Assembly: GCF_000390185.1 (NCBI RefSeq)
Contig: NZ_AQHR01000107.1
Coordinates: 1-64,000 of the forward strand
Direction: 5' to 3'
DNA: 64,000 nt
Origin: Lunatimonas lonarensis
Lineage (GTDB): Bacteria; Bacteroidota; Bacteroidia; Cytophagales; Cyclobacteriaceae
The notes under the pieces: generated by a model
The model's input: the letters and a program-made list of their open reading frames with translations, nothing else
Told to the model about the DNA's origin: nothing
The model's database searches: none
Position numbers and translations under genes: made by a program
In this document: positions 1-7,741 of the stretch, piece by piece
How positions within the stretch are numbered: position 1 is the stretch's first letter
How the letters are laid out: each line of letters opens with the position of its first letter

Positions 1-22
1 TTTGCCTTATTGGCCAAAATTT

Positions 23-742
23 TTAACTCCGTAAAGTAGTACTAATTTTCAAAACCTCCCCCAACTTCCTCGTCACCCACCCCTCTTTAGGCTTCAACAA
101 CTCCTGCATCACCCCTTGTTTGATGGCTTTCTTTTTTTCGATCAGCTTCTCGGTTTGGGCAATCAGGGCATCCATATCCGATAAGGCGGAGGCGATGGCG
201 GTTTGTTCGGGGAAAGGGGGGACAGGTATTAAAACAGTTTTAAGCTGAGGTTTTGAGACTCCAAAAACCTTCATTCCAACTGCTAGTCTATTAAACTGAT
301 TTTTTATTAAACTTGAATTAAGAATTGCACCTCTAAAATTATTTGCAAGTCTTAAATTGGTGTCTCTTAGCAAGTAAGTATGAAGACCAGCAATAAACCT
401 TTTATCATTTACACCAAACACCTCTATGGACTTATTGACTCCCTCCATATCTTCTGAGGCATCTACCATTACAACATCTCCATCTTTTATTTCTGCATAC
501 TTGGCTTGCTCTGGCTTTATAAAAAATTTTATTCCTTTTTGCAGATTGTAACTTGTCTTTGTAATTGCGTGAATCAACCCATAATGAATACAGCCAATCT
601 CTCCTTCTAAAGTCATTTCAGCTTTTGAATAATTTGAAGTAGAATAGAAATCAAAAATCTTATCAATAGATAAAACCTCCCACTCCTCAGGAATCAGCCC
701 TACTTCTGTCTGCTTGTAGCCTTGTATGTTCTTTGTTTCCAT
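23..742 (-). CDS. hsdS: Type I restriction-modification specificity subunit HsdS, one-TRD form (possibly truncated)
   Basis: HsdS sets the DNA target of a type I restriction-modification complex. The 239-residue product starts with the usual HsdS opening (GYKQTEVGLIPEEWEV), has one target-recognition domain over about residues 15-175, then PPFPEQTAIASALSDMDALI and a helical spacer to about 215. KEGWVTRKLGEVLKI then looks like the start of a second TRD, but a stop follows within a few codons. Full HsdS proteins have two TRDs and about 400 residues, so this is a half subunit, a frameshifted gene or one arm of a recombining hsdS locus. Only 22 bases remain before the window edge, so the rest cannot be checked. 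It is last in the segment after hsdM, the YhcG nuclease and the ORF6N gene. Its TRD is noticeably AT-rich, as is common for exchanged TRDs. Confidence 0.85.
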   Translation of the reverse strand: METKNIQGYKQTEVGLIPEEWEVLSIDKIFDFYSTSNYSKAEMTLEGEIGCIHYGLIHAITKTSYNLQKGIKFFIKPEQAKYAEIKDGDVVMVDASEDMEGVNKSIEVFGVNDKRFIAGLHTYLLRDTNLRLANNFRGAILNSSLIKNQFNRLAVGMKVFGVSKPQLKTVLIPVPPFPEQTAIASALSDMDALIAQTEKLIEKKKAIKQGVMQELLKPKEGWVTRKLGEVLKISTTLRS

Positions 743-769
743 ATCAATGATTTAGTTTGTCTTTACTGA

Positions 770-788
770 AAATCACAATTTGTGATTT
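770..788. repeat. Palindrome with CACAAtTTGTG core between hsdS and the ORF6N gene
   Basis: The sequence AAATCACAA-T-TTGTGATTT is a perfect 9-bp inverted repeat around one base. It lies in the short gap between hsdS and the ORF6N gene. Its inner TCACAA/TTGTGA is identical to the palindrome inside the ORF6N gene and to the first one upstream of it. It could form a hairpin in the transcript or be an operator; it has no T-run, so it does not look like a terminator. Confidence 0.7.
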
Positions 789-807
789 CCAATTTTCAAC
801 TTCTTTC

Positions 808-1701
808 TCAATCATTCAGTAAATTGAGTTTGATGGTTTCCAAAAGATCGTCCATTCTCGAAAAAGCGAAACATTTATGTCCAAGGTCTTTCAGGGATGC
901 TCCGATATGATACAGTTCCTGATCATCCAGGATCAGAAAGCGATCATGGCTGCCCTTATTTTCTATCAAGGTGATGGGGTCGTATTGTTTGTTGTGCTTC
1001 TCCAAGTCCTTTTGCAAGACTGGCTTGATGCGTGTGTATATGATACAGCTGACACCCTTCTTCCGCTTGCTAAGCAATAGCAGGGTTGTTTCATCTACAT
1101 AGTTATCCAAAAGGAGAATGGATTTCTTGGCCTTTTTGACCAAATCTGAGGCAAAAACATGGGCATCAAACAACTGTCCTTCAAAGAAAATGCCCTGTGT
1201 AGGTTTGCTGTCTTTTTCCAAAGCTTGGAAAATCTGTTCCAGTTTACTGTCTGTTTGCAGCTGCCTCAACTCCACTCCTTCCAGTCGTTGGATCACCCCA
1301 TGCAGATTACCCAAGGTCTTGCGCATGGCGACAAACGCCTGCATGATTTGGATACTGACTTTGACAGCGATCTCACTGCGCAGCACGGCAGAAAGCATGG
1401 CCACTCCTTGTTCGGTGAAGGCATAGGGCAAATATTTTATGTTATGACCTCGTTTAGTCTTCAAGGTCACAATTTGTGACCTTGAACTTGAAACCATTGA
1501 ACTTAATTTAACCTCCCAAGCCTCTTCATTCGTCAGTTGAAATCTGAATGACTCGGGAAATCTATCAATGTTTCTCTTTACAGCTTGATTTAAAACTTTG
1601 GTTTCCACTTGATACATTTCAGCCAAATCAGCGTCCAGCATGACTTGAACACCCCTGATAGTGAATATTTTATTCTCAATATTTTCTTTTACCAGCTCCA
1701 T
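808..1701 (-). CDS. ORF6N-domain DNA-binding protein with PLD-like C-terminal domain
   Basis: The 297-residue protein starts with an ORF6N domain (IRGVQVMLDADLAEMYQV near residues 15-32, then VLNQAVKRN and FPESFRFQLT), a phage-derived DNA-binding fold often found next to type I systems. The conserved YAFTEQGVAMLS follows at about 93-104, then a helical linker. From about 165 to the end is a phospholipase D-like domain with SHDRFLILDD, a single HxR-type variant of the HKD motif, and YHIGASLKDLG. The role is unknown; a regulatory or nucleic-acid function within the restriction locus is inference. Residues 73-81 (SRSQIVTLK) are encoded by a perfect palindrome also found upstream. The start at 1701 is the only ATG before the domain. 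Confidence 0.82.
   Translation of the reverse strand: MELVKENIENKIFTIRGVQVMLDADLAEMYQVETKVLNQAVKRNIDRFPESFRFQLTNEEAWEVKLSSMVSSSRSQIVTLKTKRGHNIKYLPYAFTEQGVAMLSAVLRSEIAVKVSIQIMQAFVAMRKTLGNLHGVIQRLEGVELRQLQTDSKLEQIFQALEKDSKPTQGIFFEGQLFDAHVFASDLVKKAKKSILLLDNYVDETTLLLLSKRKKGVSCIIYTRIKPVLQKDLEKHNKQYDPITLIENKGSHDRFLILDDQELYHIGASLKDLGHKCFAFSRMDDLLETIKLNLLND
1461..1485. repeat. Palindrome inside the ORF6N coding sequence
   Basis: TCAAGGTCACAA-T-TTGTGACCTTGA is a perfect 12-bp inverted repeat around one base, lying in frame in the ORF6N gene where it encodes residues 73-81. The inner AGGTCACAA/TTGTGACCT is the same as in the intergenic copy at 1763-1781. Having the same palindrome in coding and non-coding positions suggests a small repeat element rather than protein constraint alone. 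Confidence 0.8.
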
Positions 1702-1762
1702 AAAAGTCTTCTATAACTGATTACTACATACCAAATAAGAAACCGCCATTTTACTCCCAAAC

Positions 1763-1878
1763 AGGTCACAAATTGTGACCTCAAGATAACTATTCCAAAG
1801 TTCTGAACTTTGGAATAGTTAAGGGTTTTAAGGTGCCAAATTGGAACCTTAAGGTTTTAAGGTCGCATTTTGCGACCT
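1763..1878. repeat. Cluster of four palindromes upstream of the ORF6N gene
   Basis: Four inverted repeats fill about 116 bp. 1763-1781 is AGGTCACAA-A-TTGTGACCT (perfect). 1791-1817 has 13-bp arms TATTCCAAAGTTC/GAACTTTGGAATA (perfect). 1828-1852 has arms TTAAGGTGCCAA/TTGGAACCTTAA with one mismatch. 1860-1878 is AGGTCGCA-TTT-TGCGACCT. Three share an AGGT(C/G)nCA theme with the copy inside the ORF6N gene; the second differs in sequence but has the same design. They lie between the YhcG stop and the ORF6N start, so they would form hairpins in an operon transcript or be binding sites in the ORF6N promoter region. Confidence 0.75.
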
Positions 1879-1914
1879 CAAGGCTCATACTCAAAAATCA
1901 CCATAAAATTAAAA

Positions 1915-2967
1915 TTACAGTTCAGAATCATCTTGTTGTTTATTTTCAATTAGATTTTTCCTTAATTCTAACTCTTTGTGGATTTTTTGTATCAGAAGCT
2001 CTTTGGATGGCAACTCGGTAAGGTACTCTGCCACCTTGATGCCTGATTTTTCCAGTTGCAATAATTCTATTTTTTCATGTCCACCTTCTGCACATAAAAT
2101 CAAACCTAAAGGGCTGTTTTCTCCCTCTTGCATTTCATACTTCTCAAGCCACCTTAAATACAATTCCATCTGCGCTTTGTGGGCGACTTTAAACCTCCCT
2201 AACTTTAACTCGATGGCGATTAGACGCTTGAGCTTCCTGTGATAGAACAACAAATCCAAGTAATAATCTTCATTATCGATGATCATTCTCTTTTGGCGCT
2301 CCACAAAACTGAATCCTCCACCAAGCTCCAAAAGAAACTGTTCAAGAAACATTAGAAGATTGTCTTCCAAACTTTTTTCACTGTAAGTACCCTTTAGCCC
2401 TGTGAAGTCGAGAAAATATGGACTTTTAAATACCAGATCCGGGGAAAATTGCTTCCCTGACCTCATATTGAGTAATTCATTTTTTATCAAATCTTGGGGT
2501 TTTGAACTGATAGCGGTCCGCTCGAACAACATTCCGTCAATTTTTGACCGGAGCATTTTGGTACTCCATCTATCTTGAATGGCCATTTGCACATAAAACT
2601 CCCTTTGCAAAGCATCATTAACACTCAAGAGCTCAATAAAGTGAGACCAACTTAAATATGTCGCCGCCTCCGACACAAAGGAGTATTCTTTGAAAAGATC
2701 AGCGAATTGCATCATTCTTCTGATATTACGCTCCTGAAATCCACGGCTTCCAAACTGTTCTTGCAATTTTGTCGCCAGCTCCGACACAATTCCTCTACCG
2801 TAAGAAGCCCGCTGCCCTTCAAGCAGATTGGAGTTAATACGCTCTCCTATCTGCCAATATAGAAGCGTTAATGTCTTATTAGAAGTTATGGCTACATAAT
2901 TCCTTGCATCCTCGACTAATTTGCAAATGTCAAGGTAAAGCTTTTTTTGACTGCTTTCTATGTCCAT
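1915..2967 (-). CDS. YhcG/DUF1016-family PD-(D/E)XK nuclease-domain protein
   Basis: This 350-residue protein matches the DUF1016/YhcG family. The N-terminal helical half has the family features TLLYWQIGERI and the block GRGIVSELATKLQEQFG. The C-terminal half is a PD-(D/E)XK nuclease-like domain: FVERQKRM, then YYLDLLFYH with the metal-binding Asp, and IAIELKLG with the E-x-K pair. Family members are predicted nucleases often embedded in type I restriction operons. The ATG at 2967 overlaps the hsdM stop by 10 bases, indicating translational coupling. The catalytic residues look intact. Whether it acts in restriction, as a backup nuclease or independently cannot be told from sequence. Confidence 0.88.
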   Translation of the reverse strand: MDIESSQKKLYLDICKLVEDARNYVAITSNKTLTLLYWQIGERINSNLLEGQRASYGRGIVSELATKLQEQFGSRGFQERNIRRMMQFADLFKEYSFVSEAATYLSWSHFIELLSVNDALQREFYVQMAIQDRWSTKMLRSKIDGMLFERTAISSKPQDLIKNELLNMRSGKQFSPDLVFKSPYFLDFTGLKGTYSEKSLEDNLLMFLEQFLLELGGGFSFVERQKRMIIDNEDYYLDLLFYHRKLKRLIAIELKLGRFKVAHKAQMELYLRWLEKYEMQEGENSPLGLILCAEGGHEKIELLQLEKSGIKVAEYLTELPSKELLIQKIHKELELRKNLIENKQQDDSEL

Positions 2968-5411
2968 ACAAACCCCATTTTCTTTAAATGCTCTTGTACC
3001 CTTGCTTCCAACACTTCCAATTCTTTATCGATTTGCGGTAGTGGAGTTTCATAGCGCTCCATCAGTTCTTTGATACGTCCCGTCAAGCACTGGGAGATAC
3101 GTTCCATCTCCCCCTCAATGGCCGTAGTCATGGCTGCCATCCACTTGGCCTCCACCACAATCCTTTTGACATCATCCGTATTTAAACGCTGGTATTGGGC
3201 AAGGGCTTTTTTGTCCAGCTCTTCAGCGGCCTTTTTGATCCGTGCATTCAGCCTGCTTTGTTGCTCTGTCCATTCCAGGTATTGGTCAAGAATGGCTGTC
3301 TCTCCATACAGTGCTTGGGGTTCAGCAGCCATGTTTGTAGCTACAGGAACCTCCTTGGAAAGTTCTTTCAAGCGCTTGCTGACCGATGCTTTGTTTACCT
3401 TGTCAAAATCTGCAAAAATACCATCTTCTCCACTGTGTTCTTCTTCCAGTTCTAACAGTTGTGCTGCAATGGATTCCTTCTCTGCTTCCATGGCCTCCAA
3501 GGCTTCCTTTTCAGTCTGAAAATACTCTGCAATCATCAGCGATGGAGGAATCAGATCACAGGTCCAGCCTTTGTCTGTTTCCTTACCTGTCTTCTTGTTT
3601 TTCTCGATGATCCGGTAAGGTTTGGCAATCCAACCATCTTCTGCAATCAGGTACAGATCATCCTGCATGGTTTCGCTGAAATAGTCCATCAGGCTTTGGT
3701 ACACATCGTATTTGCTGATCAAGGGCTTGCCATGATAGGCCTGCAACAGATCCTCAGAAATCTGGAAAATCACCTGCTTGGGATTGAACCCCTTTTCCAG
3801 ATCCTTCAGCAGACGGACGGCATCAGTTGCCCAGGCTTCAAACACTTCATACATGCGCTGTGAAAATCCCTTGAAATCAGGATGCTCAAAAATCACCTGT
3901 TTGATATGTTCTTTCACAACTTTAGACTCATAATATCCTGCTCGGTCTCCCGCCTCAAACAAGGCATCTTTCAGACTAGGATAAGCCTCCCAGTAAGCTT
4001 CAAGCGCCTCCACATCCCCGGCAGGAATACCACCCAACAAATGTGCTTCTATGTCCTGTATGTCCTCTGCTTCTTGGCTGTCAATGTATCGTGGAATATT
4101 CAGGTTGTAATCGTTTTTTGGATCTGAAATCTCTTCTAGGCTGACAAACCTGCTGTACTTGGGCACTTCCAGTTGCTTGTTGAACACATCCACAATCTTA
4201 TGGATATCCTGTGAACGCAGCCTGTTCTTGTTGCCATCTTTCATGTAGCCCTTGCTGGCATCGATCATAAAGATTCCTTTGCGATCCTCTGCATCTTCCT
4301 TATCAATCACAATGATGCAAGCGGGAATACCTGTGCCATAAAACAGGTTGGCAGGCAAACCGATGATGCCTTTGATCAGGCCTTTTTTGATGATGTTCTT
4401 ACGGATTTCAGCTTCTGCATTGCCCCGGAACAAGACCCCATGCGGAAGAATAACTGCTCCCTTGCCAGTGCTTTTCAGCGAAGCAATGATGTGTAGCAAA
4501 AAGGCATAATCCCCGTTCTTTTCCGGAGGAATTCCAAATCCAGTAAACCTTCCATATTCATCTTCTTGAGGATTGAATCCCTGTATCCAGTTTTTGACAG
4601 AAAAGGGTGGATTGGCCACGGCGTAATCGAAGGTCATCAAAAAGCCCTGATTGTTCAGAAACAAAGGATTGGACAAGGTACTTTGTCCTTTCTTGATTTC
4701 TGCTGTGGGATTGTTGTGGAGGATCATGTTCATCTTGGCCAAGGCGGCTGTTGCCACATCTTTCTCCTGACCAAAAAGCGAAGCAGGACCTTCACATTCA
4801 TCTGCCACCTTCAAAAGCAGCGATCCCGATCCCGATGTCGGGTCATAGAAGGATTGGCTGCGTTGGGTATCTTTGTTAATGCCTATGACCATCGCCATCA
4901 CCCTACTGACCTCGGAAGGTGTGTAAAATTGTCCTTTTGCTTTTCCAGATTCCGTGGCAAAGTGCCGCATCAGGTATTCGTAAGCATCACCTAGGATATC
5001 ATCCCCTCCTGCTTTGTTTTTGCTGAAATTCAACGCCTTGTTTTCAAAGATGGCAATCAGGTCACTCAGCCTATCCACCATTTCCTTGCCCTTCCCCAGT
5101 TTTTCTTCATCATTGAAGGAAACCACATCAATGACATTTTGCAGGTCATTGGCTTTGGCAATTTGACCGATGGCGATATCGATTCTCTCCCCTATATCTT
5201 TGTTTCCTTTCAGCTCTGCCAACTCCTTGAAAGAGCAGCCTTTCGGCACTTCAATCAGCGCATTAGGATCCGCTTCCGCCTTATCGCTGACATACTTCAG
5301 AAAAAGCAAAATCAGTACATAATCCTTGTACTGGGAAGCATCCATTCCTCCCCTAAGAGCATCAGCCCCAGCCCAAAGGCTGCTGTATAATTCAGATTTT
5401 TTAATGGCCAT
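2958..5411 (-). CDS. hsdM: Type I restriction-modification DNA methyltransferase subunit HsdM
   Basis: HsdM methylates adenine in the type I complex, protecting host DNA. The 817-residue protein has an N-terminal helical HsdM_N region (LWAGADALRGGMDASQYKDY), the AdoMet motif FYDPTSGSGSLL at about residue 190 and the catalytic N6-adenine motif NPPF at about 265. It is longer than classical HsdM of about 500-530 residues. The extra C-terminal part (from about 500) carries a charged, coiled-coil-rich segment, as in the long HsdM variants common in Bacteroidota. It is the first gene of the minus-strand segment hsdM-yhcG-ORF6N-hsdS. No hsdR is present in the window; it would be expected beyond position 1. 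Confidence 0.95.
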   Translation of the reverse strand: MAIKKSELYSSLWAGADALRGGMDASQYKDYVLILLFLKYVSDKAEADPNALIEVPKGCSFKELAELKGNKDIGERIDIAIGQIAKANDLQNVIDVVSFNDEEKLGKGKEMVDRLSDLIAIFENKALNFSKNKAGGDDILGDAYEYLMRHFATESGKAKGQFYTPSEVSRVMAMVIGINKDTQRSQSFYDPTSGSGSLLLKVADECEGPASLFGQEKDVATAALAKMNMILHNNPTAEIKKGQSTLSNPLFLNNQGFLMTFDYAVANPPFSVKNWIQGFNPQEDEYGRFTGFGIPPEKNGDYAFLLHIIASLKSTGKGAVILPHGVLFRGNAEAEIRKNIIKKGLIKGIIGLPANLFYGTGIPACIIVIDKEDAEDRKGIFMIDASKGYMKDGNKNRLRSQDIHKIVDVFNKQLEVPKYSRFVSLEEISDPKNDYNLNIPRYIDSQEAEDIQDIEAHLLGGIPAGDVEALEAYWEAYPSLKDALFEAGDRAGYYESKVVKEHIKQVIFEHPDFKGFSQRMYEVFEAWATDAVRLLKDLEKGFNPKQVIFQISEDLLQAYHGKPLISKYDVYQSLMDYFSETMQDDLYLIAEDGWIAKPYRIIEKNKKTGKETDKGWTCDLIPPSLMIAEYFQTEKEALEAMEAEKESIAAQLLELEEEHSGEDGIFADFDKVNKASVSKRLKELSKEVPVATNMAAEPQALYGETAILDQYLEWTEQQSRLNARIKKAAEELDKKALAQYQRLNTDDVKRIVVEAKWMAAMTTAIEGEMERISQCLTGRIKELMERYETPLPQIDKELEVLEARVQEHLKKMGFVWT

Positions 5412-5578
5412 AAAATATTCCTACCGGGACCAGGTCCCGAAAAATTGAGGTTTGATTGATGATACAGAATTGGGAAGATAATAGGAAGAGGAAGGAATTG
5501 CAAAAAGAAAAAAACTGCCCACTTACCTCCAATTGGCCCTTTTGTACTTCAGGTTGCGCTAGTAAACCTGACTGCCAA

Positions 5579-5638
5579 AAACGCAAAAAGCCCCTCCGCT
5601 ATGCGGAAAGGCTTTTCTCTTGCAGAGGAGGAGGGATT
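5579..5638. repeat. Upstream copy of a 60-bp direct repeat containing a tRNA-Ser 3' end and terminator
   Basis: This 60-bp stretch matches 5744-5803 with two mismatches, at an offset of 165 bp. It holds a copy of the tRNA terminator hairpin (5585-5616) followed by GCAGAGGAGGAGGGATT, which is the last 15-16 bases of the tRNA-Ser gene and its flank on the plus strand. The tRNA body does not follow here. A displaced tRNA 3' end is the classic form of an integrase attachment-site remnant, though local tandem duplication would look the same. It lies between the restriction segment and the intact tRNA. Confidence 0.85.
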
Positions 5639-5743
5639 GACTACGTCGATCCCGTTTTGGGGGAGTTGCAAAACAAAAGCCTACTCACTCCGTTCGTTAG
5701 GCCCTTTTTGCTTTTTACGAAGCTCAAGCGAGCTTGGCTTCAT

Positions 5744-5803
5744 AAACGCAAAAAGCCCTTCCGCTATGCGGAAAGGCTTTTCTTTTGCAGAGGAGGAGGG
5801 ATT
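5744..5803. repeat. Native copy of the 60-bp direct repeat, overlapping the tRNA-Ser 3' end
   Basis: This is the partner of the repeat at 5579-5638. It covers the tRNA-Ser terminator and the last 16 bases of the tRNA gene, so it is taken to be the native copy. Confidence 0.85.
5750..5781 (-). terminator. Rho-independent terminator of tRNA-Ser
   Basis: On the minus strand, AAAAGCCTTTCCGC-ATA-GCGGAAGGGCTTTTT forms a 14-bp stem with one G-U pair, a 3-base loop and a T-run, starting 6 bases after the tRNA end. The A-run on the other side makes it potentially bidirectional. A copy occurs at 5585-5616. Confidence 0.85.
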
Positions 5804-5872
5804 CGAACCCCCGGAACCTCTCGGTTCAACGGTTTTCAAGACCGCCGCGATCGACCACTCTGCCACTCCTCT
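5788..5872 (-). tRNA. tRNA-Ser (anticodon TGA)
   Basis: The 85-base gene starts AGAGGAGTGGCAGAG and ends CTCCTCT plus discriminator G. The 7-bp acceptor stem pairs perfectly. The anticodon loop is CTTGAAA, giving TGA (serine, UCA codons). A long class II variable arm (CCGAGAGGTTCCGG region) and a standard TTCGAAT T-loop are present. CCA is not encoded. A spurious open frame runs through it. Confidence 0.96.
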
Positions 5873-6137
5873 AGTTCTGTCGAACATCCCAAAGACCATT
5901 TCTATCCTTTTGGGATTGCAAAGGTAATCCCATTCTTTGATTTTTCAAATGACGGCACCTGTAATTTTTTTTTAGCCCCAACGGCTTTTTTTCCAACACA
6001 TCCCAGCGCATTGATTTTCAGGAACAATGCACCAGCGGGCCCTACTGGGAAAGAAAAAAGTCAGCTTTTTAATACACCACCCAAATCCAACTACATAAAC
6101 CAGCTCGTACATGCCCCAAACCAAACAAACTTCTATC

Positions 6138-7667
6138 ATGATTACTTTCCACTTTTCAAAAAGCATGCTGCCGCTTGCCCTTGCGGTAGGCATAGGCCTC
6201 TCATCCTGCAACGATGATATGATGCCACCTGTAGAAAACCCCGATGAACTTATGGGAACTGCGCCAGAGGTGATGTTCACGGCACTTACCAATGACAACC
6301 GACTGGTCAATTACCAGGCCCGAAACCTGAACGACCCCATGGATATCCGTAGCATTAGCGGACTGCCCAGTGGCGAGATGATCATCAGCATCGACTACCG
6401 ACCCGCCACGGGTCAGCTCTATGCACTTGGTAGCAGTAGCCGCCTCTACCTGATCAACGAAAATAATGGCATGGCTACCCCACTCGGTGAAGGTGCCTTT
6501 TCCCCGGCTATCATGGGCGAAAATGCCTCCATCGACTTTAACCCCACCGTGGACCGGATCAGACTGGTAACCGCCTCCGGCCAAAATCTACGCCTGCATC
6601 CCGAAACCGGTCAGGTGATAGCAACGGACGGGATGATCAGGGGCGGGGACAATCCCCAGATCGGTGCCATCGCCTATACCAACAGCATGGCAGGCGCATC
6701 CTCGACCCTCCTGTACGACATTGATTTCAGAGCCAACACCCTCTATATCCAAAACCCGCCCAACGAAGGCGGCCTGGAAGAGGTGGGCCCGCTGGGCATG
6801 GACCTGATGGGTATGGGTAACTTTGACATTACACCCGACAACAACGCCGCCCTGGCAGTAACCCTGCACGAGGGAGAATCCAGACTGTATAGTATCGCCC
6901 TCTCCTCTGGGCAAACGCAATGGGTGGGCAGATTCACGCTTCCCATCCTCGGGATCGCCTTCAAAACCAATCCGATAGCCTACGCCAGCAGCAAAGACAA
7001 CAAACTGTACCGATTTAACCCTAATGCGCCCACTATGAACCCCGTAGACCTTACGGGCCTGATGGAGGGTGAGTGGATAGCTGGCCTGGACTTCCGTCCC
7101 GCTAACGGAGCTCTCTTTGCCATCACGAACAAAAGTCGGTTGCTTGTAGTCAATACGGCCAATGGAACCGTTATGGAGGTTGGAGATGGCCTTTCGCCGA
7201 CCGTAGAAGGATATTACCTCGGCTTCGACTTTAACCCACTGGTAGACCGGATACGACTTATCAGCGGTTCTGGGCAGAACCTGCGACTGCACCCCGTTCT
7301 GGGTACCGTGGTTGCCACTGACGGCAATCTAAATCCCGGATCCCCCATGGCCACTGCGGCAGCATATACCAACAATTTTCCGGGAACAGCCTCGACCCTC
7401 TTGTACGTAATCGACTCAGAGAGCAACATGCTATACACCCAAGATCCACCAAACGATGGCGTACTGCAGCCGGTGGGTCAGCTGGGGATAGATATAGAAG
7501 CGGATAATGGATTCGACATTGGCGGAAGCTCCAACATGGCTTTTGCCCTGCTAAAAGTAAACAACAGCACCGGCGTATACGGTATTGACCTTTCTACCGG
7601 AAACGCAACCAAAATTGCCGACTTCGCCATTGAAGCTACTGCCATGGCAGTCGGGCTGGGTTTCTGA
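6138..7667 (+). CDS. DUF4394-domain lipoprotein with two tandem domains
   Basis: The 509-residue product begins with a lipoprotein signal (MITFHFSKSMLPLALAVG, lipobox LSSC near residue 20), so it is probably anchored in an envelope membrane. It contains two DUF4394 domains, about 45-270 and 275-505. The matching blocks DFNPTVDRIRLVTASGQNLR and DFNPLVDRIRLISGSGQNLR, and ATDG after each, show internal duplication. DUF4394 is predicted to be a beta-propeller-like fold of unknown function. The ATG at 6138 is preferred over one nine codons upstream because it places the signal peptide correctly. The gene is GC-richer than the restriction segment and is followed by a terminator, so it is probably transcribed alone. 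Confidence 0.85.
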   Translation: MITFHFSKSMLPLALAVGIGLSSCNDDMMPPVENPDELMGTAPEVMFTALTNDNRLVNYQARNLNDPMDIRSISGLPSGEMIISIDYRPATGQLYALGSSSRLYLINENNGMATPLGEGAFSPAIMGENASIDFNPTVDRIRLVTASGQNLRLHPETGQVIATDGMIRGGDNPQIGAIAYTNSMAGASSTLLYDIDFRANTLYIQNPPNEGGLEEVGPLGMDLMGMGNFDITPDNNAALAVTLHEGESRLYSIALSSGQTQWVGRFTLPILGIAFKTNPIAYASSKDNKLYRFNPNAPTMNPVDLTGLMEGEWIAGLDFRPANGALFAITNKSRLLVVNTANGTVMEVGDGLSPTVEGYYLGFDFNPLVDRIRLISGSGQNLRLHPVLGTVVATDGNLNPGSPMATAAAYTNNFPGTASTLLYVIDSESNMLYTQDPPNDGVLQPVGQLGIDIEADNGFDIGGSSNMAFALLKVNNSTGVYGIDLSTGNATKIADFAIEATAMAVGLGF

Positions 7668-7685
7668 TCGCTGACAGCACATAAG

Positions 7686-7727
7686 CATCCACCTCGGCAG
7701 CTGACTGTAGGTGGGTGTCTTTTTTTC
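7686..7727 (+). terminator. Rho-independent terminator after the DUF4394 gene
   Basis: CATCCACCT and AGGTGGGTG pair as a 9-bp stem with one G-U, followed by TCTTTTTTT. It lies 18 bases after the DUF4394 stop and between convergent genes, ending transcription before ackA. Confidence 0.75.
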
Positions 7728-7741
7728 CCAGGATCCAGCTA

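Noticed and set aside
5681-5899. Minus-strand open frame of 72 codons
   Set aside because: It is a translation of the tRNA-Ser gene (GVAEWSIAAVLKTVEPRGSG) and its terminator, a common false gene.
5456-6217. Plus-strand open frame of 253 codons
   Set aside because: It reads through both repeat copies and the tRNA antisense strand; the repeated peptide in it comes from the duplicated terminator.
6588-7292. Minus-strand open frame of 234 codons opposite the DUF4394 gene
   Set aside because: The plus strand has a complete lipoprotein with a duplicated family domain; the opposite frame mirrors its composition.
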